DNA of 64,000 nt. Origin: Halorubrum sp. 48-1-W. Its GTDB lineage: Archaea > Halobacteriota > Halobacteria > Halobacteriales > Haloferacaceae. This document shows, one piece after another, positions 59,057-64,000 of the stretch. Positions within the stretch are counted from its first letter, which is position 1. Every line of letters begins with the position of its first letter. The notes beneath the pieces were generated by a model, which ran no database searches, was not told where the DNA came from, and saw only the letters and a list, made by a program, of their open reading frames with translations. The position numbers and the translations under genes were made by a program. Location: positions 124,001-188,000 of the forward strand of contig NZ_QMIM01000001.1 of the NCBI RefSeq assembly GCF_003287355.1, written 5' to 3'.

Positions 59057-59186
59057 GGGAGCCGTCCGTACCGCGCCGGCCGTCCCGATGGGCGACCGGA
59101 TCCGCGTTCTCCCCGCAGCGAGTCGATCGAAACCATCACCCTCCCGATATTTCTCGGATTGTTTCAGGCCGAATTCGGCGGATAGT

Positions 59187-59194
59187 TCATATAT
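59187..59194 (+). promoter_or_regulatory. TATA box of the 7TM histidine kinase gene
   Basis: TCATATAT lies 23-30 bp before a GTG at 59217. It decides the start: the reading frame extends more than 600 bp upstream, but that region is antisense-like to the UbiA gene. Confidence 0.7.
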
Positions 59195-59216
59195 CAGGGT
59201 TTCGTTCACTGGATAC

Positions 59217-60902
59217 GTGCTCCTCCCGACGACCACGGTGGTCCTCCTGCTGTACGCTTCGGTCGCCATCGGGGTCACTGCCGCCGTCCTCGCGTGGCGA
59301 CGTCGACCGAACCCCGGGACGGGCCCGCTCGTGTGGTTGCTGGTCGGTCAGTCGTGGTGGTCGACGTGTATCCTCTTCACCCTCTCCGCGGACGCCGTCG
59401 GCGAGCAACTGCTCTGGACGAAACTGGGCTGGATCGGCGTCATGATCGTGCCCGTCGCGTGGGTGCTGTTCGCGCTCGAGTACACCGGACGGGACGAGCG
59501 GATCACCCGGCGCTCCGTCGTCGCGTTGTCCGTCGTTCCGGCGCTCACCGTCCTGCTCGCGCTGACCGCGCCGTCCCACGACCTGCTGTACGTCCGGGTG
59601 ATCGATCGCGCCGGCGACGGACTGGTACTGATCGAACAGGGTGGGGTCTGGTACGTGGTGGCCGCGGTCTACACCTACCTGCTCGGCGTCGTCGGGATCA
59701 TCCCGATCGTCGGGGTCCTCTCGAGCCGGGCGGCCGCGTTCCGCGGACAGAGCACGGCGCTCGTCGTCGGGATCGTCACGCCGTGGGCGACGAACGTCCT
59801 CTACAACCTGGGGATCCTCCCGAGCGCGGGTATCGACCCGACGCCGATCGCGTTCGCGGTCTCCGGCGTCGCCTATCTGAGCGCGATCGACCGGTTCCGG
59901 ATGTTCGGTGCCAACCCGGCCCCCACGTTGCGCGCCAGGGAGTTCTTATTCGATCACATCCACGAGGGGGCGATCGTCGTCGACGAGAACGGCACCATAG
60001 TCGACATCAACGAGACTGCGGCCGCGGTCCTCGGACTCGACGTGGACCGCGCGCTCGGGACGCCGGCGGCGGAACTGCTCCCGACCGACGGGGCGTTTCG
60101 GACCGACGGCGGCGACGACGACTTCCTGATCGTCGGCTCCGATTCGACCTCGCGGTCGTACGACGTGACCGTGACGGGGATCACCGACCGACACGGCCGA
60201 ACCCTCGGGCACGTCTTTACCCTCCACGAGGTCACCCAGTACCTGCGGCAACAACAGCGACTGACGGTACTCAATCGCGTCCTGCGGCACAACATCCGAA
60301 CCGAGACGAACATCATCTACGGGTACGCCGACCGAATCGGTGGGAGGAACGCCGACACGATCAAACGGCACACGACCAACATCGTCGACCTCAGCGAGAA
60401 GGGCCGCGACGCGATCGAGCTGTTCGAGGACGCCATGGACGGCGACCGAACGCAATCGCTTCGCGAACTGTTGGACGCGTGTCTCGACGACGTCCGCGAG
60501 CGGTTCCCGAACGTCTCCTTCCGGACCGAGTACCCCGAGGCGGACCCGCCCGTCTCCGACGTCTTCGGCGTCGTCGTGGGCAACCTCCTCGAGAACGCCG
60601 CCGCCCACAACGAGGGCGAGACCCCCCGTGTCGTCGTGACCGCCGAGGTCGATGACGGGCGCCTCCGCGTGCGGGTCGCCGACGACGGGCCGGGGATCGA
60701 CGAGTACGAGCTGGGCGTCCTCGAGTCCGGCACGGAGACCCCCCTCCGTCACGGGAGCGGCATCGGCCTCTGGTTGGTGAAGTGGGGAACCGAGATCCTC
60801 GACGGATCGGTCTCCTTCGAGCGGAACGAGCCGACCGGGACGGTCGTCACCGTCACCGCCCCGGTCGCCGGATCGGACGGGATCCGTCCGGACGTCCCGT
60901 GA
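59217..60902 (+). CDS. Membrane sensor histidine kinase with seven-helix N-terminus (HisKA_7TM) and PAS domain
   Basis: A 561-residue kinase from the GTG at 59217. Seven membrane helices fill residues 1-225 (the first VLLLYASVAIGVTAAVLAWR; then WSTCILFTLSADAVGEQLLW and so on), the 7TM input module common in halobacterial kinases. A PAS domain follows at about 240-345 (FDHIHEGAIVVDENGTIVDI). The H-box is VLNRVLRHNIRTETNIIYGY (about residue 360) with the phospho-accepting His. The ATPase motifs are VVGNLLENAAAHNEGETPRV, RVADDGPGIDEYELGVLESG and HGSGIGLWLVKWGTEILDG. The ligand and the response regulator are unknown. Confidence 0.88.
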   Translation: MLLPTTTVVLLLYASVAIGVTAAVLAWRRRPNPGTGPLVWLLVGQSWWSTCILFTLSADAVGEQLLWTKLGWIGVMIVPVAWVLFALEYTGRDERITRRSVVALSVVPALTVLLALTAPSHDLLYVRVIDRAGDGLVLIEQGGVWYVVAAVYTYLLGVVGIIPIVGVLSSRAAAFRGQSTALVVGIVTPWATNVLYNLGILPSAGIDPTPIAFAVSGVAYLSAIDRFRMFGANPAPTLRAREFLFDHIHEGAIVVDENGTIVDINETAAAVLGLDVDRALGTPAAELLPTDGAFRTDGGDDDFLIVGSDSTSRSYDVTVTGITDRHGRTLGHVFTLHEVTQYLRQQQRLTVLNRVLRHNIRTETNIIYGYADRIGGRNADTIKRHTTNIVDLSEKGRDAIELFEDAMDGDRTQSLRELLDACLDDVRERFPNVSFRTEYPEADPPVSDVFGVVVGNLLENAAAHNEGETPRVVVTAEVDDGRLRVRVADDGPGIDEYELGVLESGTETPLRHGSGIGLWLVKWGTEILDGSVSFERNEPTGTVVTVTAPVAGSDGIRPDVP

Positions 60903-61020
60903 ACGGTCGCAGGGAGCCCCGTCCGGCGATCGGGACCTCGTCCGTCTCGGGCCGTCGAACGGCTCGGGGTCGGTCGCGCGTTCCACAACGCTTAGGCCCT
61001 CCCCTTCGTCAGCGGGCCCC

Positions 61021-61878
61021 ATGTACGAGCTATCGGACGTGAGGACCGTCGGCGTGGTCGGGGCGGGAACGATGGGCCACGGCATCGCGCAGGTCGCCGC
61101 GACGGCCGGCTACGACGTGGTGATGCGCGACGTCGAACCCGAGTACGTCGACCGGGGTCTGGAGGGTATCGACTCGAGCCTCGAACGGCTCGCGGGGAAG
61201 GGCACGCTCGACGAGGAGCCGTTGGCGATCCGCGGGCGGGTCGAGGGGACGACCGACCTCGCGGCGCTCGCGGACGCCGACCTCGTCGTCGAGGCCGTGA
61301 TCGAGGACCTCGAGGTGAAACGGGACGTCTTCGCCGACCTCGACCGGATCACCGACGACGACGCCCTCCTCGCGACCAACACCTCGACGCTCTCGATCAC
61401 GTCCGTCGCGAGCGCGACCGACCGCGCGGACGCGGTCGTCGGCCTCCACTTCATGAACCCGGTCCCCGTGATGGAGGGCGTCGAGGTCGTCGTGGGCGAG
61501 CGAACCGACGACGCGGTCGTCGACCTCGCCCACGCGTTCGCGGCCGACCTCGGCAAGGAGACGTGGCAGTCCGACGACAAGCCGGGGTTCGTCACCAACC
61601 GGATCCTGATGCCGTGGATCAACGAGGGGGTCCGCGCGTACGACGAGGACGTGGCCACGAGGGACGACGTCGACCGCGGCATGCGGCTCGGAACCAACGT
61701 CCCCATGGGTCCGCTCGAACTCGCCGACCACATCGGGCTCGACGTGGTCCTCGACGCCAGCGAGACGCTCCACGAGGAGCTCGGCGACCGGTACAAGCCG
61801 GCGTACCTCCTCAAACGCAAGGTCGCTGCCGGCGACCTCGGCAAGAAGACGGGTGAGGGGTTCTACGCGTACGAATGA
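61021..61878 (+). CDS. hbd: 3-hydroxyacyl-CoA dehydrogenase (single domain)
   Basis: A 285-residue NAD-dependent dehydrogenase. VGVVGAGTMGHGIAQVAATA is the nucleotide motif; TNTSTLSITSVASATDRADA and VVGLHFMNPVPVMEGVEVVV hold the catalytic Ser/His region; DDKPGFVTNRILMPWINEGV is the linker to the C-terminal dimer domain, which ends KKTGEGFYAYE. It resembles the first third of the fused enzyme at 28340-30325, so the genome encodes both a stand-alone and a fused enzyme. Substrate is likely 3-hydroxybutyryl-CoA or similar. Confidence 0.92.
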   Translation: MYELSDVRTVGVVGAGTMGHGIAQVAATAGYDVVMRDVEPEYVDRGLEGIDSSLERLAGKGTLDEEPLAIRGRVEGTTDLAALADADLVVEAVIEDLEVKRDVFADLDRITDDDALLATNTSTLSITSVASATDRADAVVGLHFMNPVPVMEGVEVVVGERTDDAVVDLAHAFAADLGKETWQSDDKPGFVTNRILMPWINEGVRAYDEDVATRDDVDRGMRLGTNVPMGPLELADHIGLDVVLDASETLHEELGDRYKPAYLLKRKVAAGDLGKKTGEGFYAYE

Positions 61879-61943
61879 CCCGACCGGACGACTGCGCGGG
61901 CGGTTCGGGAAACGCCTAAGCCGCTCGCCGCCCGCGTTCGGGC

Positions 61944-62759
61944 ATGCAACCGATCTCGATGCTCGGTCCCGGCGCCGACGACCTCGCCGGGACGCTCACG
62001 GAGCGGCTGGAGGGGCGGGTCGCCGTCGTCCGACGGGACGAGTCGGATGAATCGGACGAGGGCGGTGAGGCGGCCGAAACCGCGGACGGCGACACGACTC
62101 TCGCGATCGCCCCCGACGGTTCCTGGACGGGCCGTGGGACCGTCGACGGCTTCGACGCGCTCCTCGACGGCCTCGCGCCCGACCACGACTACCTCGTCGC
62201 GGTCGGCTACGCCCGGCTTCGGGTTCCGACCGTCCTCCTCGGGGCCGACGCGGAGCCGGAGGACACTCCCGGGGACGTCATCGCTCGCGGGGACGTCCCT
62301 GCGGACGTCGACGTCGACGGGCTCCTCGAGACGCTCGAGCACGCGGAGCCGTGGATCACCCGCGAGGAGCTCGTCGCACGCGTCGAACGGTCGGCCGACG
62401 CGGAGCGGTCGGGCGCGATCGCGACGTTCACCGGGCGGGTCCGCGCGCGGGACGCGCCCGACGACGACCGGACGACCCACCTCGCCTTCGAGAAGTACGA
62501 GGGCGTCGCCCGCGAGCGCATGGACGCCATCGCCGCGGAGCTGACCGACCGCGAGGGCGTCTTCGAGGTGGCCTTCCACCACCGCACGGGCGTGATCGAG
62601 GCGGGCGAGGACATCGTCTTCGTCGTCGTCCTCGCGGGCCACCGTGCGGAGGCGTTTCGGGCCGTCGAGGACGGGATCGACCGGCTCAAAGACGAGGTCC
62701 CGATCTTCAAGAAGGAGACAACCGAGTCCGAGGAGTTCTGGCTCCACCAGCGACCGTGA
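61944..62759 (+). CDS. moaE: Molybdopterin synthase catalytic subunit fused to a MobB-like domain
   Basis: A 271-residue fusion. Residues 1-120 (MQPISMLGPGADDLAGTLTE, FDALLDGLAPDHDYLVAVGY and LRVPTVLLG) resemble a MobB-type domain without a convincing P-loop. Residues 125-271 are MoaE: GAIATFTGRVRARD, HLAFEKYEGVARERMDAIAA with conserved Lys/Arg residues, FHHRTGVIEAGEDIVFVVVL and PIFKKETTESEEFWLHQRP with the catalytic Lys pair. MoaE converts precursor Z to molybdopterin using thiocarboxylated MoaD (the SAMP1 protein in Haloferax). An acidic insert (DESDESDEGGEAAETADGD) sits at 32-50. Confidence 0.88.
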   Translation: MQPISMLGPGADDLAGTLTERLEGRVAVVRRDESDESDEGGEAAETADGDTTLAIAPDGSWTGRGTVDGFDALLDGLAPDHDYLVAVGYARLRVPTVLLGADAEPEDTPGDVIARGDVPADVDVDGLLETLEHAEPWITREELVARVERSADAERSGAIATFTGRVRARDAPDDDRTTHLAFEKYEGVARERMDAIAAELTDREGVFEVAFHHRTGVIEAGEDIVFVVVLAGHRAEAFRAVEDGIDRLKDEVPIFKKETTESEEFWLHQRP

Positions 62760-62807
62760 CCCGTTCGCGACCGATCGCCTGCCGCTCGCCCGCGGTTCGG
62801 GACCGAT

Positions 62808-62871
62808 CCGCTCGTCTCCCGGGCCGCTCGTCTCCCGGGCCGCTCGTCTCCCGGGCCGCTCGTCTCCCGGG
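62808..62871. repeat. 16-bp tandem repeat, 4 exact copies
   Basis: CCGCTCGTCTCCCGGG is repeated four times without error directly after the moaE stop codon (49 bp away). Identity of all copies implies recent amplification or conversion. The final CCCGGG makes each junction partly palindromic. No gene is present; the 431-bp gap (62760-63190) otherwise holds only an AT-rich stretch with several TATA-like boxes (63021-63080). Confidence 0.9.
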
Positions 62872-63190
62872 CCGATAGCCGCCGATCCCACGCCGTCTCC
62901 GACCCGCGCTCGACACGATCGATCCGCCCGCCCGCCACGAAACCAGCAAAAAACCCCGCATAACCCGACGCTACCGGTCGTTCGTCCTCCCGACGGGATG
63001 TACGATAGTTGACCGAATCGAACGGTTTTACTCGCTTTATAAACTGTCTACGCCTGTCTAAAACAATACTAAAACGTGAGCGGATACGTTTCACCGTCCG
63101 CGAGACGCTTGAAAAGAGCTGAAACCCTCTGAACGCCGTCCAACGGTCTCCTCTTTATAACACCCTCCATCGCCATGGACGGGATGTACC

Positions 63191-63451
63191 ATGAGCGCGA
63201 CTGCGAACCCCTCCACGAACGCGGGCACGACGGACGACCTCTCCAAGGAGGAGCGGCTGAAGCGGTACCTGCTCGACCGCGCCGAAGACGGCGAGATGTA
63301 CTTCAAAGGGAAGTTCATCTCGGACGACGTCGATCTCTCGCCGAAGGAGATCGGCGCGCTGATGGTGAAACTCAGCGAGTCGGCCACCGAGCTCACCGTC
63401 GAAAAGTGGTCGTACACGGGTGCGACCACCTGGCGCGTCGAATCCGCCTGA
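63191..63451 (+). CDS. Small conserved halobacterial protein (DUF7123-like)
   Basis: An 86-residue protein: EERLKRYLLDRAEDGEMYFK, GKFISDDVDLSPKEIGALMV, KLSESATELTVEKWSYTGAT and TWRVESA. It looks like a small winged-helix fold (helices, then a beta wing near VEKWSYTGATTWRVE). Such proteins are conserved across Halobacteria and could bind nucleic acid, but I know of no experiment. The strong TATA box TTTATAA (63154-63160) lies about 31-37 bp upstream. It is unusually conserved in appearance, with lower acidity than neighbours. Confidence 0.7.
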   Translation: MSATANPSTNAGTTDDLSKEERLKRYLLDRAEDGEMYFKGKFISDDVDLSPKEIGALMVKLSESATELTVEKWSYTGATTWRVESA

Positions 63452-63587
63452 TCGGTTCCGACGTCTGTCGACCTGGTGACCGGCTGTCCCGAACCGGACG
63501 CGCTCGCTCGTGCGTCCCCGCTGTCACGGCCTTCCTCTCGCGGTCCGTCCCGTAGTCCGGAGTCCGTCCCGATTCCGGTGACGCGGG

Positions 63588-63595
63588 GTTTATAC
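63588..63595 (+). promoter_or_regulatory. TATA box of the M50-like protease gene
   Basis: GTTTATAC lies about 24-31 bp before the ATG at 63619, consistent with a leaderless transcript. Confidence 0.6.
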
Positions 63596-63618
63596 TCGAC
63601 GACGGCCAACGGCCACCG

Positions 63619-64000
63619 ATGCCAGAACGCGAGGACGGGACGCCGTCGGCAACCGTCGACGTCCCCCGTCCCGACCCGCTTCGGACGTTCTTCCGGGTCG
63701 AGGAAGTCCGTCGTGAGGACGGCCGTGTTCGGTACGTGGGCGAGTCCTACATCCCCGAGCGGACGCTCCTCCGGAAGCTCGTCCCGGCGTTCCGCGAGGC
63801 GGGTTACGACGTCGACGTGGAGACGCTCGAGGACGGCCACGTCGTGGTCGCGACCCCGTTCGGTCACGGTCGCGACGGGATCCCGTGGGTGAACGTCGGA
63901 CTCTTCCTCGCGACGGTGCTCTCGACGCTGTTCGTCGGCGCGTATGGCTGGTACTACGTCCCGCTCGCGGAGATCCGCGCGAACCCCCTCTCGATGCTGC
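63619..64000 (+). CDS. Site-2 protease (M50)-like membrane protein, 3' end outside window
   Basis: The first 127 residues are present and the frame is open at the window edge. MPEREDGTPSATVDVPRPDP starts a hydrophilic N-terminus; LRTFFRVEEVRREDGRVRYV and VVVATPFGHGRDGIPWVNVG are followed by the first membrane helix LFLATVLSTLFVGAYGWYYV. This layout (about 90 soluble residues, then a helix) is that of halobacterial site-2-protease-family proteins. The HExxH motif would lie beyond the window, so the assignment is by resemblance of the N-terminus only. Confidence 0.6.
   Translation, partial: MPEREDGTPSATVDVPRPDPLRTFFRVEEVRREDGRVRYVGESYIPERTLLRKLVPAFREAGYDVDVETLEDGHVVVATPFGHGRDGIPWVNVGLFLATVLSTLFVGAYGWYYVPLAEIRANPLSML

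Noticed and set aside
58551..59216. 222-codon N-terminal extension of the 7TM histidine kinase.
   Set aside because: It overlaps the UbiA gene in another frame, is Arg-rich, and a TATA box places the start at 59217.

Overview
The window is chromosomal DNA from an extremely halophilic archaeon of the class Halobacteria, most like Halorubrum or a close relative. The evidence is very high GC, strongly acidic proteins, leaderless archaeal promoters with TATA-like boxes about 25-30 bp before start codons, an archaeosine tRNA transglycosylase, a PGF-CTERM surface protein, a SIMPL-domain lipoprotein, an archaeal RNase P RNA and many Halobacteria-only families. The genus is an inference.

Layout. 1-3200: the 5' part of rpl11, a TetR regulator with its MFS pump and a perfect operator palindrome, and a cold-shock protein. 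3350-7075: the succinate dehydrogenase operon sdhCDBA behind a 35-bp tandem repeat. 7200-8280: a small winged-helix protein and an unusual uracil-DNA-glycosylase-like Fe-S protein. 8290-21080: an amino-acid and amide catabolism neighbourhood (ornithine cyclodeaminase-like protein, FAD amine oxidase, three different M20 hydrolases, a ThDP decarboxylase-like enzyme, an SDR and a DMT exporter), interrupted at 10613-12628 by two phage/contractile-injection tail-tube-like genes and a helix-hairpin-helix gene. 21150-30330: housekeeping genes (SIMPL lipoprotein, tgtA, pyridoxamine-oxidase-like protein, zincin, M42 peptidase, tRNA-Glu, a VapBC-type pair with its own operator, AlkA-like glycosylase, fused hydroxyacyl-CoA dehydrogenase/enoyl-CoA hydratase).

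30360-36400: a large modular secreted protein, asd and an NhaC antiporter. 36400-39300 is a lower-GC, eroded insertion zone: a possibly frameshifted membrane gene, a small membrane protein, an IS1341-type tnpB element with a coupled 49-codon ORF, and a truncated DUF952 gene. 39400-43940: an SCP2-like secreted protein, an HELTH-motif surface protein, nicotinate phosphoribosyltransferase and AMMECR1. 44090-46230: RNase P RNA, then a small PaaB-like protein translationally coupled to an AhbC-type radical-SAM heme-pathway enzyme. 46250-53490: CPBP protease, NUDIX hydrolase, a membrane protein under a triple TATA-containing repeat, dinB, a REC-PAS-LOV histidine kinase and an MFS transporter. 53580-57770: membrane proteins, an Azf-like dehydrogenase, and an fba-fbp operon that fits gluconeogenesis. 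58030-64000: UbiA prenyltransferase, 7TM histidine kinase, hydroxyacyl-CoA dehydrogenase, a MobB-MoaE fusion, a small conserved halobacterial protein and the start of an M50-like protease.

The most interesting non-gene signals are a two-copy, structured GC-rich intergenic element (48460-48609 and 55714-56004, opposite strands) whose hairpins keep position while sequence changes; palindromic operators abutting the start codons of the TetR and VapB-like genes; and a triple 23-bp repeat carrying a TATA box in each copy.
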